Assembly (NCBI GenBank): GCA_024398845.1
Contig: JAKSIM010000025.1
Coordinates: 1-40,171, forward strand
Source: Fibrobacter sp.
GTDB lineage: Bacteria > Fibrobacterota > Fibrobacteria > Fibrobacterales > Fibrobacteraceae
Direction: 5' to 3'
Length of the DNA stretch: 40,171 nt
Shown here: piece by piece, positions 26,047-34,823 of the stretch
Position numbering within the stretch: the stretch's first letter is position 1
How the letters are laid out: every line of letters begins with the position of its first letter
Made by a program: the position numbers and the translations under genes
The notes under the pieces: generated by a model
What the model saw: the letters and a program-made list of their open reading frames with translations, nothing else
What the model was told of the DNA's origin: nothing
The model's database searches: none

Positions 26047-26907
26047 ATGAAGACAAAAATAACTTACCTGGCCGCATTGGTATGCGCCCTCACTTTTGCA
26101 ACGAGTTCGTTTGCCGATACCGAAGCCGGTTTTTATGAAAAAGACCATATCCGCGGATTCATATCCATTGGCGCGGACTATCGTGGCATGTTCTCTGAAT
26201 TCCAGAAATACGTAAACGCCACAGCCTTTGTCAACGGCGGTCAAAGTCCATTAGTCAAGGACTCCGCTAGCAGCGGTCAGGAATACTACGGCGATTTTGA
26301 ATATTCCGAATTCGATGACTACTACATTGGATTACATGTCAACATCGGTGCCCAGTACAAGCAATTCCTCACCTGGTTCGACATCAACTTTATGCCATCC
26401 CAGGTTTCCGAGCGCCCGGACGACTTCTATATAGCCGAATCCGAAAGCGGCGACCAAATGGCTTTCCCGCTCTATGACGTCCGCTGGTTCGCCTATGGTG
26501 CCGACTGGATGTTCGGTTGGAAGCTCTTTGGCGAAAACACCGTCGTCAACTTGATTCCTGCAATCGGTGTAGGCTTCAACCTCATCAACTTCCACATGGC
26601 CTCCAACTTCGACGTGGTCTCTCATGAAGAAGGCGGCGAAACCGTCCGCATGCGCGACCGCTACTACAGCACCATCGCCAATACGTTCAACGCCGAAATG
26701 GAATTGCGCCTTGAATTCGGTCCCATCGCCATCGGTGCATACGGTGGTTACCGCTACATTCGCTACAACGACCTCAGCGTCGAAGGCAACAGGCTCGAAA
26801 CCACAGCATACGACACCGATAACGTCGGTGACACTTGGTTCGCCGGTGTCCGCCTCACCTGGATATTCCGGAGCGAATGGCAACGCAAGCAGGACGACAA
26901 GCTCTAA
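26047..26907 (+). CDS. Outer-membrane beta-barrel protein
   Basis: This 286-aa exported protein has a signal peptide (MKTKITYLAALVCALTFATSSFAD). Its body is beta-rich, with repeated aromatic and Gly-flanked strands (YYIGLHVNIGAQY, VNLIPAIGVGFNLINFHM, IGAYGGYRYIRY) and near its C-terminus TWFAGVRLTWIF. The pattern fits an outer-membrane barrel of unknown function. GGGAG lies before the start. It diverges from the binding-protein gene and ends in a strong terminator. Confidence 0.82.
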   Translation: MKTKITYLAALVCALTFATSSFADTEAGFYEKDHIRGFISIGADYRGMFSEFQKYVNATAFVNGGQSPLVKDSASSGQEYYGDFEYSEFDDYYIGLHVNIGAQYKQFLTWFDINFMPSQVSERPDDFYIAESESGDQMAFPLYDVRWFAYGADWMFGWKLFGENTVVNLIPAIGVGFNLINFHMASNFDVVSHEEGGETVRMRDRYYSTIANTFNAEMELRLEFGPIAIGAYGGYRYIRYNDLSVEGNRLETTAYDTDNVGDTWFAGVRLTWIFRSEWQRKQDDKL

Positions 26908-27532
26908 CCTCCTGTTTCCGGAACAAACCTGTATAGCCCTCCCCTACGGGAGGGTTTTTGTTTGCCACCTGATCCATCGCCACGTAGTAGTCGCACGTTT
27001 CGCGAAGGTTCATATCCGTTTTCCAGTTAATCCAGCGGTCAGCCCTCGGATACGCGAAGTTCCACCCCAGCAACAACGTACGGACGCCGTAAATTTTGAG
27101 TTTCTCCGGAAATGGCGAAAGCTGCCCCTGCGTTGTTAAAAGCACCGCCACGTCAAGCCTGCCAAAGTTTGCAAGCATTATCGCATCTTCTAAAAGCATC
27201 AAGTTCGGCATGTAGTGGTTTTCGCCGTGCCCCTCGGCATAATGCACGTTGAACCCCACATGCCTCAGTTCACGTTCAAAATTATTCATCCCGTAATCGC
27301 CAAAGCATACCGAGCTCGTTTTTTTGTACGGATGATAATAATGGCATTCCATGGTACAGTAATTGCGCCCAGGCGAGAACAGCTTGAGCGCCTCGCGACG
27401 AGCCCAAAACTTGAGACCGCGAAAATCGACACGCGTGTGGTACGGGTGAAAAAAACGATAATACTCGTTCACTTTTTTTAGGGTAAACCCATCTACAAAA
27501 AATCCTATGCGTAGTGGTGCATTAGAGGGCAT
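26855..27532 (-). CDS. NYN/PIN-like domain protein, degenerate
   Basis: This 225-aa protein opens with RIGFFVDGFTLKKVNEYY, the first-strand motif of NYN (LabA/DUF88) RNase-like domains. The middle has NLMLLEDAIMLANFGRLDVAVLLTTQGQLSPF; the usual acidic SGDGDF motif is replaced by TTQGQL. One acidic position (Asp in FVDG) and another in the LEDA segment remain. Activity is therefore uncertain. GGAG precedes the ATG. The last about 17 codons overlap the convergent barrel gene, and the frame runs through that gene's terminator. Confidence 0.7.
   Translation of the reverse strand: MPSNAPLRIGFFVDGFTLKKVNEYYRFFHPYHTRVDFRGLKFWARREALKLFSPGRNYCTMECHYYHPYKKTSSVCFGDYGMNNFERELRHVGFNVHYAEGHGENHYMPNLMLLEDAIMLANFGRLDVAVLLTTQGQLSPFPEKLKIYGVRTLLLGWNFAYPRADRWINWKTDMNLRETCDYYVAMDQVANKNPPVGEGYTGLFRKQEVRACRPACVAIRSGISR
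26937..26960 (+). terminator. Rho-independent terminator after barrel gene
   Basis: A 7-bp stem (CCCTCCC with GGGAGGG) and CTAC loop are followed by TTTTTGTTT, 29 bp after the stop. It lies inside the 3' end of the convergent NYN gene. Confidence 0.9.
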
Positions 27533-27621
27533 ATAAACTCCATTTATTAAGGGTGTCCTAACCCTTTAAAACGGAATTTTCCCCAAAAATGTTCCCTAAA
27601 AAATTGTTTACAAATTAAGTA

Positions 27622-28557
27622 CTACAAAAGATCGCGATCGTTAAGGTCATCCATCAACGATCCCGGCATCCAGTGTTCCAAAGCCTTGTACTTGGGGTCA
27701 TTCAACTTTTGGCGCCAGCTCTTAGCCTTATCGGCCTTGCCCGCATCATGATAAATGCGAATCAAGTTCAACACCGAGCACCAGTAGCGAATCGAGGCTC
27801 CCGTACGTTTAAGATAATCGGCGGCGCTCTGCTCATATATCGCAGCGGCGTCGTCGTAACGCTTGAGGCGATAAAGCATGTCGGCCTTAATTTGCAGCAT
27901 TACCGGATGGTTCGGCGCCTTGGCGAGCCCACGTTCAGCAAGCTTGAGGCCCATTTTAAAATCACCCTTGTCGTAGTACATCCAAACTAACGGAGTCAGG
28001 AATAAAGGCCAAAACCGAACGGAACTTTTAGAAGCGCTATCAAGAACAGCAAGGTATTCTTTGCGGTGGTCCGAACGGAACGGAACCCAGCTAAAGCTCT
28101 GGTCTACATAGTAGGCGTAAATTGCATAAAAGGCGCGAGCGTCCAATTCCTTGGAGTCCTCGAACATCTTCGCTGCCGAACGTGTTTTAAAAGCGCCCGA
28201 GACCGAGTGCCCGGTTTCACTTTGTACATAACCCAACTCAAATTTGCGGAGCGCATCCCACAAGCCAAAGGATTCGCATTTTTCCAAATCGGAACCAGCC
28301 TTAATCAAGGCCGTGGTATCACCGCGATCATCGTACATGCTAATGCGGACTATCGCTTCAATAACGCAGCCCACCGCATTGTTTGTGCTGCGCATTTTTT
28401 TCGCCGCCGCCAAAGCCTCGCCATAATTGAGAGCCATGGTTTGCACCATAGCCTTTTTCGAAAGCGCCATCAGCGAATCGTTCAGGGCAAGCGAAAGATT
28501 CTCGCCGCAGGCGAATGTAACAGCAAAAAGGGCTAACAGCAAAATAGAACGGAACAT
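27622..28557 (-). CDS. Exported TPR-repeat protein
   Basis: This protein has a signal peptide (MFRSILLLALFAVTFA) and a helical body. The C-terminal half contains TPR-like units, such as GDFKMGLKLAERGLAKAPNHPVMLQIKADMLYRLKRYDDAAAIYEQSAADY. It is likely a periplasmic scaffold of unknown partner. From the ATG at 28557 it has 311 aa; an upstream ATG at 28581 would add eight residues and has only a weak binding site, so either start is possible. It is not part of an obvious operon. Confidence 0.75.
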   Translation of the reverse strand: MFRSILLLALFAVTFACGENLSLALNDSLMALSKKAMVQTMALNYGEALAAAKKMRSTNNAVGCVIEAIVRISMYDDRGDTTALIKAGSDLEKCESFGLWDALRKFELGYVQSETGHSVSGAFKTRSAAKMFEDSKELDARAFYAIYAYYVDQSFSWVPFRSDHRKEYLAVLDSASKSSVRFWPLFLTPLVWMYYDKGDFKMGLKLAERGLAKAPNHPVMLQIKADMLYRLKRYDDAAAIYEQSAADYLKRTGASIRYWCSVLNLIRIYHDAGKADKAKSWRQKLNDPKYKALEHWMPGSLMDDLNDRDLL

Positions 28558-28752
28558 ATGTGCTAAAATAGAAAAAATCATAATCCAAAATGGAATAAGA
28601 TTGCACCCCGCAGTCCTTTACAGAACAAGCCTTCAAAACGAGAGCTCAACTTGTTAATCATCAATGAGTTACGGGCCAGCACCATCCGTCGCAAACCCAG
28701 CAATGGCGCGGGTTCGAGCACAGCGTCAAACAGCGCGTATGCGTTTTATCAC

Positions 28753-28782
28753 TTGCTTACCCAAAGACACAAAAAGTATAAT
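28753..28782 (+). promoter_or_regulatory. Sigma70-like promoter
   Basis: TTGCTT, an 18-bp spacer and TATAAT lie upstream of the small gene at 28813. It predicts a short leader that ends in the GGAGG site. Confidence 0.45.
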
Positions 28783-28812
28783 GGGTATAAGGATTCAACT
28801 TGGAGGTCCATC

Positions 28813-29040
28813 ATGAAACTGCTCCATAAAACATCCACACTCTCTTTTTACAGGATCCACACCGGGTTCCTGACCTTTAAGAATCGCATTAAAGAAATTC
28901 TAAACGCCACTAGCAGAATCAATCTCGAAGACCTCATTGACGACGACAGCCTCTGCGCCTTCTATCGCAATGGGGACTCCGCAGATTTCGTAGCGGCAAC
29001 CATCATCGGCCCAAGCTTTGACCTGGACGACGATGACTAG
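28813..29040 (+). CDS. Small acidic protein, 75 aa
   Basis: This ORF begins MKLLHKTSTLSFYRIHTGF and ends in an Asp-rich tail (FDLDDDD). It has a strong GGAGG ribosome binding site 6 nt before the ATG and a good promoter. The longer upstream frame has no such support. No signal or known domain is seen. It is convergent with the LpoA-like gene, 9 bp away. Confidence 0.55.
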   Translation: MKLLHKTSTLSFYRIHTGFLTFKNRIKEILNATSRINLEDLIDDDSLCAFYRNGDSADFVAATIIGPSFDLDDDD

Positions 29041-29049
29041 CGAAAGCAA

Positions 29050-30846
29050 CTACTGGGGAAGCGAGCAACCGTTCATGGTTACGAACTTGCCCTTTTGCAC
29101 CGTCACAATCTTTGTGTTGACATTCGCACCGCGCTTGAACTTGATATCGCCATAAATACCCTTGAAGACTTCGGTATTGTTAATGGCGTTTGTAAGGCTC
29201 TCGGGCCTCCTGGCAAGCGTAGAGAACACGATATTGGCGGCATCGTAGCTAAGACCGCTTACTTTGTCTTCACCCGGTTCGGCGCCCCAGCGGTCCTGGA
29301 AGGCCTTGGCAAAGCTATTGTAACCTTCGCTATTGCCGTTCATGTCTAGAGCCGGAACGCTAAAGTAAGAACTATCGACCAAGCGCTTTCCGCGAACCAG
29401 AAGTTCACGGCCGTACCAACCCGAGGTACCGAGCATCACGCCCGAAATCTTGTTGAAGGCCACCTGGCTCACCATGGCGCCAGCGTCACCCGGGTTCGTC
29501 GCCGGAATAAAAATACCAGGAATGTTGAACGTAGAATCGCTCATGTAGAACCTGCGTTCCTTGGCACTCACGGCATCGAGGTCGTTTGCACCGCGGGCAA
29601 TGTTCCTGCGGCGGTTTTCTTGCTTGAAGCGCACATCGCGGAGCAGGTCAAATTCCGTCTTGTAGTCGGGGCGGCCTTCTTCGTAGTTGCGGAAGGCAAC
29701 GATGTTACCGCCACGGCGTTCCACCGCACGGGTAAAGCTCGTGGTCATGGAGGCGCCATAATCACCCAGCGGGCTCATAATGGCAAACTCACGAATGTCC
29801 AAGCACTTGGTTGCAAAGTCCGCAATGCTCTGGGCAAGGTTGTCCATAGTGATGTTCACCTGGAAAATGTTCGGGCCCATCTTGGCAATGCCATCGTCGG
29901 TCGCCGTCGGGGTGAGCATCGGGATGTTCTGGAAGTTACTGCCAAGCCAAGCGGCAACCGTCGCTGCCGGAGCACTCATAATAGGGCCAATCACGGCGAT
30001 AATGCTATCCTGATTCACGGCCTGCTGTGTGCGCATCAAAGCTTGAGCGGCATCGGCGCGGGTATCGGCAATGCGCACGTTCACCTTCTTGGTGAGGCCG
30101 GCCTGTTCCTGAGCCAAAAGCACACCCTGAATGGCGGCAGCGCCAAATTCAGCAAAATCGCCAGAGAGCGGAGCAAGCACCAGAACCGTCGGCAAACCGG
30201 CGCCCTGGTCTTCAAGCGATTCCAAACCCTTTTCGGCAGTGCGGGAAAGGTTCTCGGCGACCTTTCCGTTCAAAACCTTCTTGTACCAATAACGGGCGGA
30301 CTTGTAACGGCGGGCATTCTGGCTTTCACGGCCAATCTGAAGTTGCATCCAACCTACAATGTCCTTATCCACCGGGTACTTTTCGAGCAGGGCCTGCAAC
30401 TGGTCCGCCGTCATAAGACTAGCGGCAAGCGCCTGGATGGCCACTTCCTTAGTGCGGCTGCGGGCCGCCGGATTCTTGGAGTAGGCGAGGATGCGGAGCA
30501 TGTCTTCGACACCATCGTAAACGGCGCCCTGTTCCACCATCACAATGGCGTGGGCAAGTTCCATACGTTCGCGATATTCCGACGAAACGTGATATTCCAG
30601 GAACCTGGACGAAAGCTTCATGGCCTCATCGCGCTTATGTTCGCGCAGGTAGCATTCCGTGAGCATCACGGAAGCCTGGGCACCGGCGTGCGTCTTGAAC
30701 TTCGACTTCGAAATCTTTTGCAACGGGGCAATGGCATCAGCGCACCGGCCATCGCGGATCAGGGACTTAGCCTGAGAGATTTCATCTTGTGCAAAAAGGG
30801 GCGTCGCAAGAAGAGTTGCAAAAAGAATAGGCAAAATACGTTTCAT
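29050..30846 (-). CDS. LpoA-like TPR plus periplasmic-binding protein
   Basis: This 598-aa exported protein has a signal peptide (MKRILPILFATLLATPLFAQ), a helical TPR-like N-terminal half (about 22-210) and a type 1 periplasmic-binding domain (about 220-598) starting PTVLVLAPLSGDFAEFGAAAIQGVLLAQEQAG. The order TPR then binding domain is that of LpoA/LppC, activators of penicillin-binding proteins, but the signal here lacks a lipobox. Branched-chain amino-acid-type binding proteins are the alternative. It follows the nucleotidyltransferase gene by 7 bp. Confidence 0.8.
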   Translation of the reverse strand: MKRILPILFATLLATPLFAQDEISQAKSLIRDGRCADAIAPLQKISKSKFKTHAGAQASVMLTECYLREHKRDEAMKLSSRFLEYHVSSEYRERMELAHAIVMVEQGAVYDGVEDMLRILAYSKNPAARSRTKEVAIQALAASLMTADQLQALLEKYPVDKDIVGWMQLQIGRESQNARRYKSARYWYKKVLNGKVAENLSRTAEKGLESLEDQGAGLPTVLVLAPLSGDFAEFGAAAIQGVLLAQEQAGLTKKVNVRIADTRADAAQALMRTQQAVNQDSIIAVIGPIMSAPAATVAAWLGSNFQNIPMLTPTATDDGIAKMGPNIFQVNITMDNLAQSIADFATKCLDIREFAIMSPLGDYGASMTTSFTRAVERRGGNIVAFRNYEEGRPDYKTEFDLLRDVRFKQENRRRNIARGANDLDAVSAKERRFYMSDSTFNIPGIFIPATNPGDAGAMVSQVAFNKISGVMLGTSGWYGRELLVRGKRLVDSSYFSVPALDMNGNSEGYNSFAKAFQDRWGAEPGEDKVSGLSYDAANIVFSTLARRPESLTNAINNTEVFKGIYGDIKFKRGANVNTKIVTVQKGKFVTMNGCSLPQ

Positions 30847-30853
30847 AATTCAA

Positions 30854-31168
30854 CTAGCCTTCGGCGGGGACTTGAACCACGTCGTGTTCTTTTTTGATTT
30901 GTTTCTGCATGGATTCAGGAAGTTTTATCCAGTCAATGACATCGACGCGGAAGGGGAGGCCACTATCGGCAAAAGCCTTTTCCACGGCAGTCATCGCTTC
31001 AAACGAAAGCGGCTTCTCGGCAAGCACCGCAAGCTCCAATTCCGTTTCGGGAGTCAAATCCACACCCGTAACACGGGCACCATAAGCCCAAACCTCCAGG
31101 CCCTCGAAGTGAAGACCCAAAATTCGCTGGACTGTTTCCAATTGTTCAGTTTCTATGCAAAGTGCCAT
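30854..31168 (-). CDS. MNT-like nucleotidyltransferase, degenerate
   Basis: This 104-aa protein resembles the MntA/HI0073 minimal nucleotidyltransferases: VWAYGARVTG in place of the GSRARG motif, then ELELAV in place of DLDLAV, and VDVIDWIKLPESMQKQIKKE at the C-terminus. Both catalytic Asp positions are Glu. Such proteins usually pair with a HEPN toxin, but none is found next to it. The promoter TATATTTA lies very close to the ATG, so the leader would be very short. The downstream neighbour is the LpoA-like gene. Confidence 0.7.
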   Translation of the reverse strand: MALCIETEQLETVQRILGLHFEGLEVWAYGARVTGVDLTPETELELAVLAEKPLSFEAMTAVEKAFADSGLPFRVDVIDWIKLPESMQKQIKKEHDVVQVPAEG

Positions 31169-31186
31169 AGTTCGTTAAATATAGTT

Positions 31187-31202
31187 AATGGCAGGTGCCA
31201 TT
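31187..31202. promoter_or_regulatory. Palindromic candidate operator
   Basis: AATGGCA, two bases, TGCCATT is a perfect 7-bp inverted repeat just upstream of the promoter box (31176-31183) of the nucleotidyltransferase gene. It could be an autoregulatory or repressor site. This is inferred from position and symmetry. Confidence 0.4.
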
Positions 31203-31339
31203 TGCCGCCATCGCGCAGCTTTATTGCTACGGGAACCGGAAAACGCACGACCGCCTAAATTTTAGTACACAAATGTACACCAAAACAGCAAATTTGTCAA
31301 GCCATTGGCCTCGTTTGAGTAAGTAAAAAGCGACCCACC

Positions 31340-31890
31340 GGCGACCCGTAAACGGGTTAAAGCTTTCCAAACATGGTCAGTTGGTCTCCGTACTTGTCCT
31401 CCTTCAATTGATTTTGGATATACTCTTCCCTTTTAAGTAGCCCACAAACCCCGACACGCTCACTTTGGGCGGTATTTCGAGCAGCATGTGTACGTGGTCC
31501 GGGCAGACTTCCGCCTCGACGATATTTATCCCCTTCCACTCGCAAAGTGTCCGCAGGATCTTTCCTATCTCTGCTTTTTTCTCCCCGAAAAAAACTTTTC
31601 TACGGAATTTGGGGGCGAATACCACATGATATTTGCAGTTCCACGTTGTGTGTGCCAACATGTTGTGATTATTACTATTTTGCATTTTACACTCTTGGTT
31701 GATTGTTTTGCAGGATGCCAGTCCGCATTTCAATAAACGCAAGCCGAGTGCCGCGGCAAAACTCGCTTTGCCATGACCGAGGCGCAGCCTTATGGGCTGA
31801 AAGCCAAATCTAACCAAGAGTTTTTTTGCTTTGCTCAAGGACGTAACGCCAGAAGGCTCTTTAGAACTACCAGCCTAGCCGGTAGTTTTC
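31340..31890 (-). mobile_element. Decayed IS200/IS605-family element
   Basis: The element holds an interrupted tnpA, with short hairpins near each edge: AACTACC with GGTAGTT at 31865-31887 (likely left end) and ACCCGT with ACGGGT at 31344-31357 (likely right end). The true boundaries are uncertain. No accessory tnpB is present. Because the catalytic Tyr region is gone, it should not move by itself. Confidence 0.7.
31357..31685 (-). pseudogene. tnpA: IS200-type transposase, internal deletion
   Basis: The frame from 31685 gives the IS200 N-terminal part: MLAHTTWNCKYHVVFAPKFRRKVFFG and the HUH motif in CPDHVHMLLEIPPK, reaching GYLKGK. A shifted frame then gives the family C-terminus EEYIQNQLKEDKYGDQLTMFGKL. 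The roughly 40 residues between, normally with the catalytic Tyr, are missing. The join lies at AAGGGAAGAG, suggesting deletion between short direct repeats. The element is a pseudogene. Confidence 0.85.
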
Positions 31891-31898
31891 GGTTTATA

Positions 31899-31921
31899 CA
31901 AAAAAACCCCCTTTCGGGGGC
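31899..31921 (-). terminator. Terminator of the barrel gene at 31953
   Basis: On the minus strand GCCCCC, GAAA loop, GGGGG and seven T residues follow the stop by about 32 bp. It is adjacent to the left end of the IS200 remnant. Confidence 0.92.
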
Positions 31922-31952
31922 TTAAAATGCAGTTGGCAAATGCAGTTGGCGA

Positions 31953-32522
31953 TTAAAGGAACCAGTATGTTACCCCAAGGTCGATACCCATTCGCTTGCC
32001 AGTGAATTCATCATCGTCGCTCATGCTGGAAAGACCCATGAAAAAGCGAACATCGACAGTAAGCGGAAGCACTGGCAGGTCTGCACCCGCACCAATCGCG
32101 ATACCGAATTCGGCGGTTGAAGCATCGGAATCATCAAATTTCTCGTCACCAAATTCAATAGTGGTGGACATGTTGATGTTTAATTGAGGACCGGCTTCCA
32201 CGAACACGATGGGGAGCAGGCTCAATCGTGCCATTACAGGCACCTCAATGCCGGTCTTGGATAAAGTGTAATCCACGCCGTAATTCGTTTTTCCAACGCT
32301 TTCATAGGCAAAATACACACCCGGAACGACAGCGATAATTGGGAGAGCGATCTTGGCTTCAACACCAGCATTGAAACCCAAGCCAGAGTAATCCTCCATG
32401 TACGTGTCGACATCCCACAGCATGTTGTAGGAACCGCCAATGTGCCCACCAACATTGATTTCAGCCATGGAAAAAGTAGTCGCGGCCAAAAGCGCGAGGG
32501 CAATTTTTGTGAAAAGTTTCAT
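31953..32522 (-). CDS. Small outer-membrane beta-barrel protein
   Basis: This 189-aa protein has a signal peptide (MKLFTKIALALLAATTFSMA) and alternating strands ending in GIDLGVTYWFL, with the C-terminal aromatic residue expected for barrel insertion. It resembles OmpX/OmpW-like or PorT-like small barrels. AAGGAAAAA precedes the ATG. The start at 32522 was chosen since the upstream frame lacks a signal. The function is unknown. Confidence 0.85.
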   Translation of the reverse strand: MKLFTKIALALLAATTFSMAEINVGGHIGGSYNMLWDVDTYMEDYSGLGFNAGVEAKIALPIIAVVPGVYFAYESVGKTNYGVDYTLSKTGIEVPVMARLSLLPIVFVEAGPQLNINMSTTIEFGDEKFDDSDASTAEFGIAIGAGADLPVLPLTVDVRFFMGLSSMSDDDEFTGKRMGIDLGVTYWFL

Positions 32523-32623
32523 ATTTTTCCTTTTTTGATAATCCAACCCAAGAGGCATTTCCTGAAGGATACCCTTAAAATATATATCCAAACACAGACT
32601 CCGGTCAAGAGTCGAGCACATCA

Positions 32624-33835
32624 TCAAATGCGCAACAACCACATTTCGGTTTCGCTCCCGACACGCACGGGCGGCCCCCAACTGCCCACCCCGCTACTCA
32701 CGAGCCATTTTACGCCGTCGAGTTCGCCAATGCCGTAAGCCAAACGCCAGACCCAGTTGATAATGACCGTGCCCGGGAAAAACTGGCCATCGTGCGTGTG
32801 GCCCGAAAGCACTAGGTCGGGGAGTCGCCCAATGTGCCCAGGCTCGATTCCCTTCGGCTGGTGATCCACGACAATCCAGGGGCGGAAATTTTCTACTACG
32901 AACTGCGCGGAATCAAACTGCGCAGAATCTGCTAATGAAGTCGCAGAATCCGTTAATGACGTCGCGGGGAACGGCGCAGGTTTCGGGGCGAGTTCCGCAA
33001 GCATTTTGCGAGGGATGTCGCGGGAGCGTGAAACTTGGAAATCCGTGCGACCGGTAAAGCAAGCGAGCGAATCGCAAAAAGTCTCGTCGTCCAAAAACTT
33101 CCAGCCAGCGCGTTTCAAGAATTCGCCTGGAGCGCTCCCCTGCCGTTCCATGTAACCTTCGTGATTCCCGTTCACGGCGAGAGCACCTCTGCGGGCGGCG
33201 GCGCCCAACTTCGCCACGAGCGTATCGTAACCGTCGCGGTACAAGGCGGAATCATGGATGTCGGCGAAGTCGCCACCGAAAACGATGTAGTCGGGGCGGA
33301 GGCTGTCGGCATCGTGAATCATGCGTTCAATTTTTGCACGGTCGAAAAGCGCATCGATGTGAAGGTCGGTAAAAAAGAGGATGGAGAAAGGGTGCGCCGA
33401 CTGCTGAACCTGTGCAGGATTCGTTTGAACGAGCGCCGCTGCTTTCGGCAAATCGATGCTAGCCTCGCGAATTTTGTAATCGCCGTGGGCCCCATACCCC
33501 ACAGCGCACAGCACTATCGAAACCACGAAAGTCGCCACGAGTAAAATCCGCGCGGCAAAAATGGAACGCTCCCTTTCAAGCCTACGGCGGCGCACTGCAA
33601 GCAAGACACCGCGGGCAATCCACCACAACAGATAAATTAACAGAGCCTCGCAAAGCCAGACCGATAAAAAATCCTGGCCCAGGCAAGCCAAGAAATGCCC
33701 CCTGAAAAAGAAGCAAACCGGAAGTACCACCACGATAGCGCCCGCCACAATGCTCCCCTTGTTGCCCGGCGAAATCTGCCGGATATTGAAGAAGAGGAAA
33801 AGGACCCCAAATATCAGGATGAATAGGAAAATCAT
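32624..33835 (-). CDS. Membrane metallophosphoesterase
   Basis: This 403-aa protein has about four membrane segments in the first 120 residues and a calcineurin-like phosphoesterase domain: TDLHID, GGDFAD, NGNHE and SGHTHDGQ supply the metal ligands. It resembles YkuE/YaeI-type hydrolases, one of which is a UDP-2,3-diacylglucosamine hydrolase, but the substrate here is unknown. An inserted stretch rich in Ser, Asp and Ala (about 280-310) is unusual. It lies downstream of tmk with about 215 bp between, which hold a short repeat and no gene. Confidence 0.88.
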   Translation of the reverse strand: MIFLFILIFGVLFLFFNIRQISPGNKGSIVAGAIVVVLPVCFFFRGHFLACLGQDFLSVWLCEALLIYLLWWIARGVLLAVRRRRLERERSIFAARILLVATFVVSIVLCAVGYGAHGDYKIREASIDLPKAAALVQTNPAQVQQSAHPFSILFFTDLHIDALFDRAKIERMIHDADSLRPDYIVFGGDFADIHDSALYRDGYDTLVAKLGAAARRGALAVNGNHEGYMERQGSAPGEFLKRAGWKFLDDETFCDSLACFTGRTDFQVSRSRDIPRKMLAELAPKPAPFPATSLTDSATSLADSAQFDSAQFVVENFRPWIVVDHQPKGIEPGHIGRLPDLVLSGHTHDGQFFPGTVIINWVWRLAYGIGELDGVKWLVSSGVGSWGPPVRVGSETEMWLLRI

Positions 33836-34006
33836 GAAGCGTAAAAAAGAGGAAAAAAGGACGGGCAGTTAAAGCGACAATTAGAATTTAAAATAAAAGG
33901 AGGCGCGATCAACGGAGTGCAAAAAAAGGCGACAAAAATAGACCAAAAAAACGTTAGAAAAAGCGAGCGGTAGGAAGCGAGTAGTAGATGGCGTGCGTTA
34001 AAAGGC

Positions 34007-34042
34007 GCGAACGGAAAAAAGCGAACGGAAAAAAGCGAACGG
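34007..34042. repeat. 14-bp tandem repeat
   Basis: Two full copies of GCGAACGGAAAAAA (34007-34034) and a partial third lie in the gap between tmk and the phosphoesterase gene. The role is unknown. Confidence 0.8.
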
Positions 34043-34051
34043 CCCCGCGGT

Positions 34052-34684
34052 TTACAACCTCGCCTTCACGAGCTTGTATAAGTCGGCAAAAACTTCTTCG
34101 GGAGTGCGGTCGGCATCGATGGCCGCAACGCAATCCGGGAATTCACGGGCCGCGGCCAAGTACCCTTGGCGCACCCGCTCGAAAAAGTCGGCCTTTTCCT
34201 GTTCCAGTCGATCGGGTGCCTCGCCCCGCTTCGCGGTGCGCGCGCGGCTCGCCTCGACCGTAAGGTCCAAAACCACAGTAAGTTCCGGGAAGCAACTTCC
34301 GCACGTAATTTCCGTGAGACTTTGTACTAAACCGGCACCGAGGCCACGAGCGAAACCCTGGTAGGCATAAGTGCTCCAGGCAAACCTGTCGGCAATCACA
34401 ATCTTCCCTGCATCGAGCGCCGGCTGGATGATTTCCTTGATGACCTGCGCACGGGCCGCATTGTACAAAAGAAGCTCCGCCTTGTCGCTCATGACTCCCT
34501 TGAAAGCAGGGTCCAGCAAAAGCTCGCGGATGCGTTCCGAAATCTTCGCGCCACCCGGTTCGCGCAACCTCACCACCGAAAAACCTTCGGCCTCGAGAGC
34601 CGAAATCAGCATATCAATCTGGGTTGACTTTCCCGACCCGTCGATACCTTCCAAAGAAAAAAAACGTTTCGCAGTTTGCATCAT
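34052..34684 (-). CDS. tmk: Thymidylate kinase
   Basis: This 210-aa kinase makes dTDP from dTMP. The P-loop GIDGSGKST is at 13-21, LREPGG near 39-44, and the DRFAWSTYAYQG segment near 97-108 corresponds to the dTMP site. The C-terminal lid region contains RTAKRGEAPDRLEQE. The length is normal. Two ATG codons in tandem (34684 and 34681) make the exact start uncertain. It lies downstream of secA, separated by the three-hairpin region. Confidence 0.95.
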   Translation of the reverse strand: MMQTAKRFFSLEGIDGSGKSTQIDMLISALEAEGFSVVRLREPGGAKISERIRELLLDPAFKGVMSDKAELLLYNAARAQVIKEIIQPALDAGKIVIADRFAWSTYAYQGFARGLGAGLVQSLTEITCGSCFPELTVVLDLTVEASRARTAKRGEAPDRLEQEKADFFERVRQGYLAAAREFPDCVAAIDADRTPEEVFADLYKLVKARL

Positions 34685-34823
34685 TACAAATATGCAAAAT
34701 ATTCAAGCCCTTCACTGTCAAAGGCCCCTAAACAACACCGAAAATATATTGTAGTTCGCAGGCACACCAACAAGCAAATGGTCCATTATATAATAACCCA
34801 ATTTGAGGGCGATTTTCGCTTTT

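Noticed and set aside
28715..28740. GGTTCGAG resembling a tRNA T-loop
   Set aside because: The flanking bases do not form a 5-bp T-stem and no acceptor or anticodon arm can be drawn.
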